A DNA stretch of 64,000 bases from Symbiodinium sp. CCMP2592 (GCA_905221615.1 CAJNDT010003535.1:560001-624000); one strand, 5' to 3'; shown: positions 41,149-52,741, numbered from the stretch's first letter. Program-made: numbers and translations. The notes: a model not told the origin generated them from the sequence alone.

Positions 41149-42192
41149 GCGAACCCCTTAAAAAGTGCCTTGCCCTTGCCGAGGCCGACGAGTTTCGCTG
41201 GCTTCAGGTGCAAGACCCTGAAAGCAATTCTGACGCTTGAAAGCGCTGCTGAAGGCGTTTGTGTCAAGACGGCAGTGGCAAAGCTCCTCTGCAGAAGAAA
41301 CCTCAACAGTGGGTCTAGAGGTAAGGGTTTTCGGTCATGGAAGTTTAACGTAAGACTAACCATCGGCATGCTTCTCGGCTAGTATTTTGTTTATCAAGCT
41401 TGGTCAGATATGGTCAGACATCAGACTACACTAGCGGCATTAGTCCTTTTGCAAGCCTTGGTGGAGCATTGAACGGCCGGCTGCTTTTTACATGCACGAG
41501 AATTCGAGCGTTTATCGATGCGTGGCTTGTTGGATTCCGTAAGCAAGAAGCCCTTCCCAAAGGGTCTCATATCATGTACTGTTATAATGGGGGATTCGTC
41601 CCTAAGTCATAATATCGGTACATAGGACCCTTTGGGCTTAACCTTAGTGGGCTGAACCCCAGTGGGTTTAGGGTTTAGGGTTTGGCACGTGCGGTGTCAG
41701 CCCGTGTGGGGGACTAAGCAACCCATGCTGACCCCTACCTGGACCCTAAGGAAACCTACTGTTTCAGGGATCCTGAATATGATTTCCTTATATGGGCCTG
41801 ATGTAGCGGTTTCCTCTCAAATGTCCGACGCAGATGAAGGGAATGAAGAATATGACCGTGCTTATGCATGGCTTACGCCCGAAGCTGGTTCGCTGTTCGT
41901 TCTTCAAAAGCAGAGCGAGGTGATGAAAATTGTCATTTCAAAGGGCTTCTTCACAACCGCCGAAGACCTCAAACACTTACTGGTGAAGGGCGTTGAAGAA
42001 TGGTTCTACAATAACCTTTTCGAAAGTGCCGAGGAAGGTTACACATTGGAAGATTATATCATTGAAGAAGAGAATGAGGCTTGGAATGATTGGGCACATG
42101 AGCTTGTTAATAGCGATGAGTGCCCGACAACAGGCGCTGATGCAGAGGAAGCAATGCGCTTCTACCACGCTTCACGCTACAATTTCTACTAG
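41149..42192 (+). CDS. Three-exon gene, unknown function
   Basis: Exons 41149-41320, 41425-41538 and 41834-42192. Donors are GTAAGG and GTAAGC, acceptors CAG and CAG, and both introns are phase 1, so the frame holds throughout to TAG. The product is at least 214 residues: a basic first exon (CVKTAVAKLLCRRNLNSGSR), a second with FASLGGALNGRLLFTCTRIR, and an acidic last exon (AEEGYTLEDYIIEEENEAWN). The N-terminus is not seen; 41149 follows CTAG. The second intron contains a degenerate family-E element (41558-41640). No family recognised. Confidence 0.6.
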
Positions 42193-42359
42193 AAGTAGCT
42201 TCAAGCGTCGGAGATACAAAGCTGTTGTCCTACACCAGTGCCGATTTCACATCTGTTTGTTGCTCGTGAGCTTGTGAAGGACAATTTGAGCCACAGTTGT
42301 TTATCCATAGCAATTCGTGTTCAGAGCTTTCCCCCGCGCTTTCCTTTGTCACACCGACA

Positions 42360-43313
42360 ATGTCCGGACCAGCTTCAAGCAGTGGCTACGCCGATGTCAG
42401 CATCTTGGAAAACACCACTCGTGATGTTCCCGTCCCACCGCCAGAGGATGTATCGTCCAACGCATCTGAAAACACGACGTCTTCGGAGTCAGAGGCTGAG
42501 GATGATGAAGCACGCAGTGATAAGAGCAGAGACAACGATGACGGCAAAGACATTGAACAAGGACGACAAGAACGATGAGGGTGGAAGTGTTACCCAGTCC
42601 TCGCCGGCTTCTCTTACCACCACAACGACTGTTGACTTCAGCAAGCTCTCGCAGAAGGACCTTGACGAGATGTTGCTGTCGATTGAGACAAAGATGAAAG
42701 ACTTGAAGCTCAAGGAGGACAGCGCTAAGAAGCAGAAGCACGCCATCAACAAAGAGCTTTCCACCCGCAAGAATGATGAACACAAGAAAAAGTAGGACGA
42801 TGACAGGAAGCTTGAAAGCGAGAAGAAGGAGGCGATTCGTGAAACCTCTTTCAGGGTCATCATGAAGCCCGTCGGCATTGAGAACTTCCCGAATTCCTTT
42901 GAGATTGAGATTGCCAACGGCGACTGCTTCCCTGACATCCGCAAGATCGCCGCCAAGAAGATGGGCATTAGCAACAAGAAGCTCAAGATGACAAGCCATG
43001 TTTTTGACTTGTCTGTCAATCCGAGGACCGCGATCGGCAAGCTGTTTTGTCCGTCAGACCAGACCCGCCCCGCAAGGTCAAGGCAGGTGATACTTTCAAC
43101 CTGTCTGTCATTGCCAACGGCGGTGCCAAGAAGCGCAAGAGCAACGACGACATCTTCTTCGACCTGCCATCGAACCACGACGTGAAGGAAAACACAGATG
43201 ACAAGGACCTTTGGGGAAGGGTCTTCAAGAATTGCACCGAAATCACAGAAAACAAGGAGTACCACACCGTGTCGCTCTTGAAGACGGTGGATAAAACCCA
43301 CTGGGAGAGGTAG
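42360..43313 (+). pseudogene. Charged/coiled-coil gene with three breaks
   Basis: ATG 42360 opens MSGPASSSGYADVSILENTT, rich in Ser/Asp/Glu. Near 42558 coding character passes to the +1 frame (DFSKLSQKDLDEMLLSIETK, a coiled-coil-like Lys/Glu region). That frame meets TAG at 42793, continues in frame past it (RVIMKPVGIENFPNSFEIEI, with KKMGISNKKLKM, faintly ubiquitin-like), and near 43040 passes to a third segment (VKAGDTFNLSVIANGGAKKR ... TVDKTHWER) ending in TAG. Two frame changes and one stop suggest a pseudogene, though unseen small introns or errors are possible. Confidence 0.55.
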
Positions 43314-43379
43314 GATTCTGAGGGGTTTGGGGAAACCCTTCAAGCTCTGAAGGGTTTAGGGAAACCCTTCAGGCTCTGA

Positions 43380-43540
43380 AGGGTTGTGGGTTGAAGGTTT
43401 CGGGTTTAAGGGTTGAAGGTTTAGGGTTTAAGGTTTAGGGTTTAGGGCTTAAGGCTTAGGGTTTAAGGTTTAGGGTTTAGGGCTTAAGGCTTAGGGTTTA
43501 AGGTTTAGGGTTTAAGGTCTGGGGTCTAGGGTCTGGGGGA
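43380..43540. repeat. TTTAGGG-derived degenerate tandem tract
   Basis: Units AAGGTTTAGGGTTTAGGGCTT repeat several times with variants. 43550-44010 shows nothing firm. Confidence 0.85.
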
Positions 43541-44012
43541 TAAGGGTGTCTGTGTTTTCGCAGCACCATCTAGGCTCAAGTCGAGTTTCTGTCATTATTG
43601 TTCAGGTGCCTCTGTGAGTCATGAGCTGGGCTGACATGACAGAGGAGGCTGGGGCAAGACAATCAATGATAGTTGCAGAACAATAAAGGCTTACATGAGT
43701 TCTTGACAGGACTCAGACTGCCAAAGCTTTTGGGCTGCTTGCCAGTTATCCTGATTGTTTTTTCAAGAAGCAGTTGTTAAGCTAGGCCATGCAAACATCT
43801 CAGGCCGCCCTGTTGGAGACTGAGACTGAGCAAGTGGCTCGAATGCACATTTGAGTTAATGTAGTGTGTCAAAATCAAACGGGTTTAGGCTAAGATCCTT
43901 CTCCTTGCATACCAGGTCATGTGGTACTGGCCCCAGCAGCCAGCCCACGAGCACAGCAAGAAGGAGAGAAAGAAAAAGAAGCTTCAGGAGAAAGCTAAGC
44001 TGGAGAAAAAGA

Positions 44013-44098
44013 TGGGGACCCTCGTCTAGCACCCTAAATTGTAGGATCCTTGCCTTAAGGTCCCCCAAATAAGCTACCTTGAATTTTCGGAAACTCCC
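44013..44098. mobile_element. Family-A element, left arm degenerate
   Basis: The core AATTGTAGGATCCTTGCC and right end TTTTCGGAAACTCCC are typical; the left arm is lost. Confidence 0.6.
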
Positions 44099-44340
44099 GT
44101 ATAAGGCCCTTCTATAACCCCCCAAGAACCTGTTTTTGGTTAGGTTCTTATAACAGGGCCCTAAAAAAGATAGGTTCTTTGGGGTTAAAGTCTGCCTTCG
44201 CAGCCACAGCGCGGAGCTCAAGGATCAGGGTTCGTAACCCACTGCAGCCTTAAGGGCCCATGTTCCCAAAGAGTCTATATTACGGGTTTCTTTAAGGGCT
44301 CCTGTTAGGGTTCCTAGAAGGTTCTTTAGGGTTTAGGGTT

Positions 44341-44515
44341 GAAGGGTCCATGTACCCAAGTTGCATACATTGGCCTCAAAAGTAGTCCCTACCTAGACCC
44401 TCCATCTACCCTCTATTGGACCCTAGATGCCCCTTATTTGAGGGTACAAGGAGGGTCCTGGTACATAGGTACTTCGGGGCCGAAGTATATCTATAGTTTG
44501 CAGACATGGAGCCTT
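44341..44515. mobile_element. Family-E element, expanded
   Basis: AAGGGTCCATGTACCCAAG left arm, GACATGGAGCCTTCG right arm. The core has an extra AGGGTCC-bearing inverted repeat. Confidence 0.65.
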
Positions 44516-44522
44516 CGACTGC

Positions 44523-44648
44523 CTATAGTCTCCATTGCAGTTCCTGTTTTTGGGATTTTTGGATTACCTTATAGGGTCCTCTATATACATATGGTTAAAT
44601 CCAAAAAGGAACTACAGCGAAGGAACTACAGTGGAGACTGTAGGTAGA
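44523..44648. mobile_element. Family-D inverted-repeat element (D4)
   Basis: CCTATAGTCTCCATTGCAGT and ACTACAGTGGAGACTGTAGG ends. The right inner arm is duplicated (GGAACTACAG twice). The segment after it (44669-44750) has two open frames, one reading PEAELQQSAAVQNRQTLATP. Confidence 0.9.
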
Positions 44649-44934
44649 CTAGGTTTCAGTCCGGAAGCCGAACTCCAGCAAAGCGCAGCGGTACAGAATC
44701 GGCAAACTTTGGCGACCCCGAGGCCCCAAAATGGCAACCGAATCCCAACTAGGGTTTAGTTCTCTAGTTGGGATTCTAAGGGTTGAGGGTTCAGATCTCT
44801 AATTGGGGGGTTTAGGGTTGAGGGTTTAGTTCTCTAACAGAGATTCTAAAGGCTTAGGGTTCCGGGTTTAGTTCTTTAGCTTGGTTTCGCAGGGCTTTGT
44901 GTTTGGGGTTGAGTTCTCTGATTGGGATTCCAAG

Positions 44935-45019
44935 TACGGCACCCTCATAAACAGGACGTTAAAACGGATCCCGCAGTTCGGAGAACTACCCGTATTGATA
45001 GGAGGGTGTCCATGTCTGG
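44935..45019 (+). CDS. Exon-like segment with GTGAGT donor
   Basis: After TTCCAAG the frame reads YGTLINRTLKRIPQFGELPV then LIGGCPCL. The donor GTGAGTTACCTATAG at 45020 starts the D/G composite element, so the element's flank supplies a consensus donor. Confidence 0.45.
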
Positions 45020-45025
45020 GTGAGT

Positions 45026-45211
45026 TACCTATAGTCTCCAATGTAGTTCACAAATACAAATAAGGATCCTATGAGGTAACTCCTAAAAGGAATGTGTGGT
45101 TGTCAAAATTATGGTCCCTTTTGGGGTCCTTATTAAAATACGGCACCTTATATTTAGGGTACCCAAAAAGGAACCCTAATTTTGACAACTACCCGAATTG
45201 CAATGGAGACC
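45026..45211. mobile_element. Family-D element with a nested family-G element (copy 1)
   Basis: D arms ACCTATAGTCTCCAATGTAG and TGCAATGGAGACCATAGG enclose a complete G element (45107-45194, GGTTGTCAAAATTATGGTCC ... TTTTGACAACTACCC). Confidence 0.9.
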
Positions 45212-45235
45212 ATAGGCAGAGTTTATAGGGTGAGT

Positions 45236-45451
45236 TACCCATAGCCTCCAATGCAGCTCCTTTTTATGGTTTTACCAAGTATGATAAGGATCCTATAAAG
45301 TAACTCCTAAAAGGAATGGCTGCTTGTCAAAATTATGGTCATTTTCGGGGTCCTTATAAATAAAACGGCACCTAATATTTAGGGTGCCCCAAAAGCGACC
45401 CCAATGTTGACAACTACCCGAATTGCAATGGAGACCGTAGGTAGAGTTTAT
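45236..45451. mobile_element. Family-D element with nested family-G element (copy 2)
   Basis: Same composite as 45026-45211 in tandem, diverged at scattered sites, with GGTGAGTTACC also repeated at its left edge. Confidence 0.9.
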
Positions 45452-45454
45452 AAA

Positions 45455-47365
45455 CCCTAAAGCCCTAAACCCTAAACCTTTAAACAGTAAACCCTTAAAC
45501 CCTAAACCCCTAAACCCTTCGTGGGGTTAGGTGAGGGGCCTCCTGAGCCTTGCCCTGTGGCCGTGCAGCCTCCTGTTCCCTGCAATGGCCTCAGCCCACC
45601 ACGGTTTAGGGTTTAGGGGTTTAGGGTTTATAGGGTTTTTAGGGTCTATTGGGGTTTATAGGATTTGGGGTTTACGGTAGAGGGTTCAGCGTTTGGGGTT
45701 TTAGGGGTTTAGGGTTTATCGTGCTTTAGATACCGGGGCTGAGGGACCGCAAGAAAAAAACAAGCATGAACCTTCCAGGCAGTTCAGGGTTTAGGGTTTG
45801 GGGTGTTCAGGGTTTGCGGGCTTAGGGGTTTAGGGTTTAGGGGTTTGGGGTTTAAGGTGTTCAGGGACGTTCATATCGAAATATCGAACTCTAAGAAGAC
45901 CCCTACAGCACCGTGTACCTTCAAGCCAGTGGCTTCAAGGGCAGGTAAGTGGCCGCCAAGTCAGCCGCCGAAGGTAACTCCCGCATTGGTTTACTGCACA
46001 GGACAATGTCTCAGACTGCACAGTGCGAGCACAGAGGGTCGGAGCAGGTTCGCGACAGTATTCACTGTTTAATAAGTTTGGGCTTTAGTGTTAAAAGGCT
46101 TTTGGTCTTAGCATCCAGGGAGTTTGAGCTCAACGGCTTGCAATTTATGAAGCTTGGCTAGTCATAAGCTCCCAAAGTCCAGATGAGCTCGTGCAGGTTT
46201 AGTAGGTACACTGGTCTTCTGCCCTCAATTCCTACCTACTGCAGCGGCGGGAGTGGGCAGATGACCTGTCTCCGTTCCGTGTAGTTTCCTTTCTCGGTAC
46301 TCGTAGCTTCGACAAATCCATGTCTGTAGGACACCATCGTGTTTAGGGTTTAGGGTTTAGGGGTTTAGGGTTTAGGGGTTTAGGGTTTAGGGGTGGTTCA
46401 ACTAAAGGAACTACACTTCACGGTCTCCGGGCCAGATTTGGTTCGGACCTGCCAAAGAATTGCAGGTTCTAGGCAGCGCAAGCAAGATGAGTCAGCCATG
46501 CAAAAACGCTGCTTTGTGTTGGGGATTGAGGGCAGCTCAGAGTTTAAGCTTGTTGTCTAGGACTATTGGGTTTAGTGGTCTAAGGTTCAGGACATTCAGG
46601 ACTGTTGATTCACGTGGCAGTCCGCAAAGAAGTCTGAACCACTTTAAAAACTCAATCATCCCTCGTAGCCCCGGTGATTTAAACCTTTTCCGGGTTTGGG
46701 GTTTCGGGTTTAGGGTGGACGTTTGTCTTTGAAAGGGCTACATAACATTTGGTATTTTACGTTTACGTTACAGTAGCCCGCAAAGCCTTATTTTCATCAT
46801 CAAGGCCCTTATAGTACTCCGTCGAAATGGGCCGTGCAAAGGAGCAGCACCGACAAAGCCCCAAGTATCGTAGGCCCAAAATCCGAATTCTCAATGCCTG
46901 GGAAAGCCGAAAATCCAAAATCCTAAGTCCCAAACCATCTTAAACCACAATGTCCTGGAACTTGTCTGTGAGTACTATGTGGAAATCTTCAGCCTGAAAC
47001 TACAATAATCCCGCTCATATAGAATCCCTGCAAAACTTCGGGCAGAACCCAACAACAAACACCCCCAGAACCCCTCTAGCAGGTTATGGAGCGGCGAATG
47101 AGTTGGCAGCATTTACAGGTGCCCGCGCCCGGGGGTCGAGTTTCAGGGCTTATCTGGGCTTTGGAGTACCATACTTTAATACTTTTTTCTTGATGGAACC
47201 AGTATGAAATAAAAGTTTATACTTTCTTCTCCCTGGTTACTTAAAAGCCCAGTTATCAGAGTTGCCATGGTGTACAAGCGTTTGGGGTGTTCATTGGTTT
47301 AGGCTTTAGCATTTTGTTCGGACAAACTCAACCTGGACTGGAAGATACTGGAAGCTTGAATGGGC
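45455..47365. other. TTTAGGG-rich stretch, no firm gene
   Basis: Long degenerate TTTAGGG/CCCTAAA tracts at 45455-45860 and 46340-46400 on both strands. Short open frames (for example 46460-46590) lack clear junctions. Confidence 0.6.
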
Positions 47366-47369
47366 ATAT

Positions 47370-47460
47370 GGGAGTTTCCGAAAATAGGGAACCCTAGTAT
47401 AGTACCCTAAATAGTCGGAGGACCCCAAGAGAAGGTAACCCCCAATTTTCGGAAACTCCC
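47370..47460. mobile_element. Family-A inverted-repeat element (A4)
   Basis: GGGAGTTTCCGAAAATAGGG and CCCAATTTTCGGAAACTCCC ends; flanks ATAT and ATGT. Confidence 0.92.
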
Positions 47461-47812
47461 ATGTAGCTTGAGTGTAAGCGACTCAGTCAGCCAGGTCAAG
47501 CACCTCAGAAAGTGGATGAAGCTGGATAGGATAGAGGATTCTTTACGCAAGGCCTCGTGATCGGGATGGCCGCGCCTACCCGCCCTAAACCGAACCCCGA
47601 ACCCCCAAACCCCTTGGCCCTAAACCCGTTCATCCCACCGCTGGAGTGATTCGACTTCGAACGCACAGTCCTCGTCGACCCGCGGAGCTTTCGACAATGA
47701 GAACTGCCCGAAACCCGAAATCAGCCTGCCCACGAGGGCTCTTTGTGACAGATGCTGTGGAAAAAGGCTTTCAAATGCCTTCAAAGTAAGCTACAACCAG
47801 CCCCAACCCCTT

Positions 47813-47815
<3 letters not shown>

Positions 47816-47860
<45 letters not shown>
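47816..47860. repeat. (CT)n microsatellite
   Basis: About 22 uninterrupted CT dinucleotides. Confidence 0.98.
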
Positions 47861-47861
<1 letters not shown>

Positions 47862-47900
47862 AGGACGGTCGCACTCGTACCGGCAGGTCAGAAAAGCCTG

Positions 47901-47982
47901 TCCGTCCATGTATACCCAAATAATATATACTCGGACTTCTTCAATGCCAAAGTACATACTAGCCACATGGACCCTTAGGGAA
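47901..47982. mobile_element. Family-E inverted-repeat element
   Basis: GTCCATGTATACCCAAATAA and CTAGCCACATGGACCCTTAG ends. Confidence 0.8.
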
Positions 47983-48110
47983 GGGAGTACGCAGACAATA
48001 AACACAAAACGAGAGCAAGCTAAATCCCAACGTCTCAGCGAAGTGGTTTTCACATTCAGGTAGAAGTTCCTGAGGCCCTGGATTCTACTGCCTCCTGCGG
48101 GACGACCCAA

Positions 48111-48186
48111 TATAGGGCCTTAATAACTAAAATGGGGTTTGGGTATATATTATACGATGCTTTATAATAAGGAACCTGAGGAATAA
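48111..48186. mobile_element. Family-H element, partial
   Basis: TAGGGCCTTAATAACTAAAA left arm and core AATAAGG. The right arm is lost. Confidence 0.5.
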
Positions 48187-48273
48187 TGTTGGCAATTGTT
48201 CATGCTTCTGCAGTAGCTTGGGTTGAGGGTTCCGCCACGAGCAAGGTACTTACAGCTATACTTCTAGTACCCA

Positions 48274-48372
48274 ATGGGTCCAAGTACCCACATCGTATAT
48301 CCTTTGGGCCCAATGTACCTATATAGGGAGTAGTGTAAGGCCAAAGTATTTACTATTTGGGTAGATGAACCG
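48274..48372. mobile_element. Family-E inverted-repeat element
   Basis: GGGTCCAAGTACCCACATCG and TTGGGTAGATGAACCGTTAG ends with GTACCTATATAGGGAGTA core. 48480-48700 is CCCTAAA-like. Confidence 0.85.
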
Positions 48373-48903
48373 TTAGGGTTAATGTCAAGGCAGCGCGCGA
48401 GGGCTGCTCTCGTGAAGCCCTGGTTCTTTGGCCCTGGTCCTCGTTCAATCTGAGCCGCAGGAAGAACTTCAGCTATGGACTTGAACCAGTTGCCCCATAC
48501 CCAAACCCCAAACCTAAACCCTAAATCCAGAGCCTTGTAAACCCATTAAAAGCCCTAAATCCAAGACCCCAACAGACCGATCATAAGCCCTAAATCCTAA
48601 ACCCCAGAAACCGTTTATAAACCCTATATACTAAACCCTATAATTACAAATCCTAACCCCTAAACCCTACATTTATATACTCTAAACCCTAAACCCCGAA
48701 GCCCAAAGATGAAAGTTCAGGGACCTGTTTGGGGTTTGCGGTGCTGTTGCAAGCAGGAGAAGCTGAGCGAGTTGGAAGAGCAGCCGAAGCCTGAGAGGGG
48801 AGATGCAGAGACCCACGTCCCATCGAAACTCTGTGCTTCTTGAGATTCTGTAGACAAGCCGCAGTCCGATTCGAGGACTTTTGAGGGCTATTGCAGCTCG
48901 AGA

Positions 48904-49044
48904 GTGGCATGTGCAGCGCGTAGGGCTATGGAGCATTCCACAAGGCCTGAAAGCTGCAAACAAGCCCTTCCTTCAAATCCCGTGGCCCAGAGCTCTACAC
49001 CTCAGAACCTCAAAGCCCAAGATACTCGCTTGCTGGGCCTCAGA
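48904..49044 (+). CDS. Exon-like segment with GTAAGC donor
   Basis: Frame RAMEHSTRPESCKQALPSNP then KAQDTRLLGLR, donor GTAAGCCAC at 49045. ATG 48928 could start translation. Opposite-strand frames also exist. Function unknown; 49340-50060 shows nothing firm. Confidence 0.33.
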
Positions 49045-50072
49045 GTAAGCCACTTCAGGATGGGAGTTCGCGATAGTGCCAACAGAATTCTGGGTAGTTT
49101 ACAGAATCGTTGCACGGTTGGTGATGTGAAGCGAGTCTGTTTGCTGATTACTCATGTTTCTTGACACAGCATTCCGGGACCTGAAGCCCGAAACCTTGTG
49201 TGCAGGGACAAGGTGTTTCGGGTTAGGGGTTGCTCGGATTAACTTAGTCATGGGTCAGCTGGTGGGTTATGGGTTTCAGGTAGCCTTGTCTAAATCAGGT
49301 TTCTTTCACCTATGCTTGACTAGATGTAAGGCTTAGTCAGCTCCAGTACCCACCTTTTGGCCTCAGTTGGACATCACGGTATGTCAAGTTTCATGTTGGT
49401 CTGCTTTGGCCACAGTCGAAGGTTGAACTGACAAGTTTGTCTTTTTTCCGTTTAATCTCGCATCAGTAAGTTCGCTGATGTCAGGGATTATATGTGTTTT
49501 TCAAGGATAATGTTGTCAGACAGTGCCAGCACGGCAAGACTGCGTGTTTAGCAGGGTTGATCTCATGCACGACTAGATAGCATCAAAACTCAATAAGGCA
49601 ATCCCAAACTTTGAAGCACTGCAGTGACAGCCTCGGAGAGCCATACGAAACACAACCGAGCAGCAAGTTAAGCCTGACAAACGATCGTCGGCAGCATGGT
49701 GAGTCTTTTCCACCCCAGAGACCCGCTCATACATCAGGCAAATCATGGATATGTTGACAAAGTCCTTTCATTTCCGTGGCTCAGACCCATGAATCGCTGA
49801 CTGTATAGAACCCTTTCAATCCCGGCTGATCCCTAAGCCCCAACCACCCGGGCTGCACGGAGCGGTCGAGGCTACACGCTCAGCAAAATCCATCGAGTTC
49901 CTCCTGCGAAAGCTCAGGGAACGACCAGGATCGTGCCATAGCGGGCTTTTACGGTCTGTCATCAGTCATCAGGTTATGTATAGATTATAAAAGGTTGTGT
50001 GTAGTAAGATTTTATGGGTTGGGTCAAGGGCTTTGGCATTTAGGAGTTTAGGTTTCAGGGTTAGGGGTTTGC

Positions 50073-50202
50073 TTGAAGGCTTGCAAGATCACAGGTTGGA
50101 GTGGTGAGGTGTTCGACCACAGTGTTAGCTATCTTTACATGAGGCTCCCTTTTAAGGTCCTGCTTGTGAGGGTGCCGTACTGTTTTTTGGGACGAAAATA
50201 CC
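50073..50202 (+). CDS. Exon-like segment before a family-E element
   Basis: Open frame ACKITGWSGEVFDHSVSYLY then MRLPFKVLLVRVPYCFLGRK, running into family-E element. After the element an open stretch continues to 50411 or 50544 depending on frame (for example EDPTSESSSHAQLSCRASDK). The element itself is 105 bases and open in frame, so retention and splicing are both possible. Confidence 0.42.
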
Positions 50203-50308
50203 CTAAGGGTCCATGTTCCCATATAGCCTATACTTTGGGCCCAATGTACCTATATAGGGAGTACTTTAAGGCCAATGTATATACTATAAGAGTACATGGA
50301 CCCTTAGG
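50203..50308. mobile_element. Family-E inverted-repeat element, type copy
   Basis: CTAAGGGTCCATGTTCCCAT at the left and GTACATGGACCCTTAG at the right, with AGTACCTATATAGGGAGTAC-like core. The ends contain TAAGG and TTAG. Confidence 0.92.
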
Positions 50309-50892
50309 GAAAGAGGACCCTACTTCAGAGAGCTCCTCACATGCGCAGCTTTCATGCCGCGCCAGCGACAAGAAACCGGACGAAGGGGCACTGCTGTCTA
50401 GGGCTTGCGTCTAGGAGCTCTGTTGTGTTTTCGAAACATGGCCCGATTGGCAAGTCACTCCACGGCAGAATTCCTCGCAGAATCTATGAGGCCACATGGC
50501 CTGTACTGCATTGTCAATTGTCGGAGCACCAGATGAGTAGGTAGGGGATCGGCTTGTTTTTTGGCTTTCCTGACTGTCAGTCATTGCAAGCTTGACAATT
50601 CGATCTGTAATCACCCGCAGTTATCATCATAAAGTCTCATCATCACGGAGATCAACAGCATTCAACAGCAATACAGGTAACACCAATTAAAGAGCTTCTT
50701 TCTCTCCGCATCATACAGAGCCTGTGCCTCATCTCTTACCCATTTCGTAGTGGCACTGTGTTTGCATGACGGAGATGGCGATCATGAGGAACGCCATCAC
50801 CATCATCGTCGCCGTCATGTGCATGATCATGGTCATGATCTTGAGCACCACCAGCATCGAATCAACACCAGCAGCAAAACCAATCGACCAAA

Positions 50893-50998
50893 CTTAGGGA
50901 CCCAAAAAGCACATAAGCATAAGCTTCATTATAAGGGGATTTAATGGGATATCCCTCTCCAGATTTTTGCTTATGTGCTTTTTGGGGGCCCTACAAAC
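50893..50998. mobile_element. Single-copy inverted-repeat element (family K)
   Basis: GGGACCCAAAAAGCACATAA and TTATGTGCTTTTTGGGGGCC ends, about 100 bases apart. A weak minus-strand frame (51004-51267, HKYVCSNRCKNCESNVSFVS) lies to its right. Confidence 0.8.
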
Positions 50999-51768
50999 GA
51001 TCATCAGCAGCGGCATCTTGTGGCACCACCGGCACAGGCTCGGTTTTCAATCAAGTGAAACACTCGCTCGATGGTTGACACGCCTCTTGAAGAGTTAACC
51101 AAGTGTTCCCTAATGTTCGTTGATTCGTAGAGTTTGGAAACGAAGGAGACATTTGATTCGCAATTCTTGCAACGATTGGAACATACATACTTGTGTAGCA
51201 CTGGGAACACCGGAAAATTGTCCTGTTGCGCCCAGTCTGAAGCAGCATTTAAGCTTGTACTGCTCAAGTGATGGCGGCTTTCGGCTGATCTTGCGCAGCT
51301 GCTTCACATCATGATACTTACCCCTTGCTCCTGAATTACCCGAAACCCTAAACCCCTAAACCCTAAAGAGTCGCAGGAAGGTCAGGGTTCTCTGCCTTAA
51401 CAGTGCTATGGAAGCAGCGGCTCCAGGATGCAGATTCGATAAGGCTTTAAGGGCTTAGGGTTTGGTTTCAAGCTGTAGGCTCGCGGAATACGATGTCTCC
51501 GGTCAGATGTTTTTGCGTCTGCCCGTACGATTTTTGTCGACCTCTCGTGCAAATTGTTACAAAGTCTGAGCGCATAGGTTAGATTCTAGTAGTCACTACT
51601 GAATCTATGAGAGGCGTACCCCAGACCCTAAACCCTGAACCCTGAACCGTATGTGATCAAACCTAAACCCAAACTATACACAAACCAATCAAATCCTTAA
51701 CCGAAATTAACCAAACCCTAAACTTTGGCCCTAAACCCAAATTAATCAAACCCTACAACCATTTCAAG

Positions 51769-51850
51769 TGAACAGGATGAAGATGGGCCATTCCAGCTCG
51801 ACTCGCCTCCCAAGTCAGAGGCACGCGATCTGCTTCTGCAGGGAGCAAGT
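51769..51850 (+). CDS. Exon-like segment with DGPFQL (copy 1)
   Basis: Frame EQDEDGPFQLDSPPKSEARD then LLLQGA. It shares D-G-P-F-Q-L with 52364-52437, and the codon differences in the shared motif are all at third positions, which argues for protein-level selection. Confidence 0.45.
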
Positions 51851-51925
51851 TTCTGCAATGTGAGAGTTCCATAAGACTAGGCACCTTATACAGGGGCCCT
51901 TATAATGGTAAATTTAGTCTTGCGA

Positions 51926-52025
51926 GTTTCAGACAATCAGGAGGGGTACCGTATTTTGGGGCCCTTGAACATAAGGATCCTACTATTTAGGGCACGATAT
52001 TAGGGTCCCCTCACTTTACGTGACG
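51926..52025. mobile_element. Family-A element, degenerate
   Basis: Core GGGGTACCGTATTTTGGGGC and AAGGATCCTACTATTTAGGG are family-A-like. Arms are eroded; a left arm GTGAGAGTTCC lies at 51860. Confidence 0.55.
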
Positions 52026-52363
52026 AAGCTTCCCGAATTTTCCGCAGCTTGCAAGGTGTCAGCAGCCCCACATGTGGGGCCTCGGTGTAGAGTTTGCAGT
52101 TTAGGGTCTTGGGTGGTGTACACCCCTGATCAATAATCCCGCTACCTTTTACAGGCATGCGGTGATCCGAAAAGTTGGGGCCTTCAGACTTTAAAGGAAG
52201 GGGCGGAAATGTTCGGGTCTCTGCATTCTACATTGAGGGCTAATGTATAGGGTCTATGCTCAGACCCTGAATCCTGAAACCTAAGCTCTTAAAGAAGTTA
52301 CAAACAGTAACCACGGACAGACCAAACCCGAAACCCAAAACTATTGGTGTTGTCTCCGGCTGA

Positions 52364-52437
52364 GGCCAATGTGCCTCAAGACAAAGATGGCCCGTTCCAG
52401 CTGGGCTCCGCAGAGATACCGGAGGCTATCGGATTTT
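52364..52437 (+). CDS. Exon-like segment with DGPFQL (copy 2)
   Basis: Frame ANVPQDKDGPFQLGSAEIPE then AIG. Paralogous to 51769-51850 and on the same strand, 590 bases away. Confidence 0.45.
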
Positions 52438-52630
52438 GGAGTTCTGGATTGTTGCGTTGTCAAGCTCCCGTAACCTCTATGCCCAAACCTCTAGAATCCA
52501 GTCGTCGGTGTTGCGTGCGTTGCTTCTGAGATTTTGCATCGAGGTAGCCCATGTTGCGGATGCAAGGGAAGTGGCTATTGCCGATTGCCTCTATGGTTTT
52601 GAAGGGAAAGGTCTTCAGTCCAGCGTTTAA

Positions 52631-52741
52631 TATAGGGGCCTAAATAATTACCTATACTATGTTGGGGGGGGGACCTTATTATAGGCATAGTATATTGGGC
52701 CCCAAACCTTATTCTAACTATTAAGGTCCCTATATTATAGT
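52631..52741. mobile_element. Family-H inverted-repeat element
   Basis: TATAGGGGCCTAAATAATTA and TAAGGTCCCTATATTATAG ends. A second related fragment lies at 52755-52825. Confidence 0.8.
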
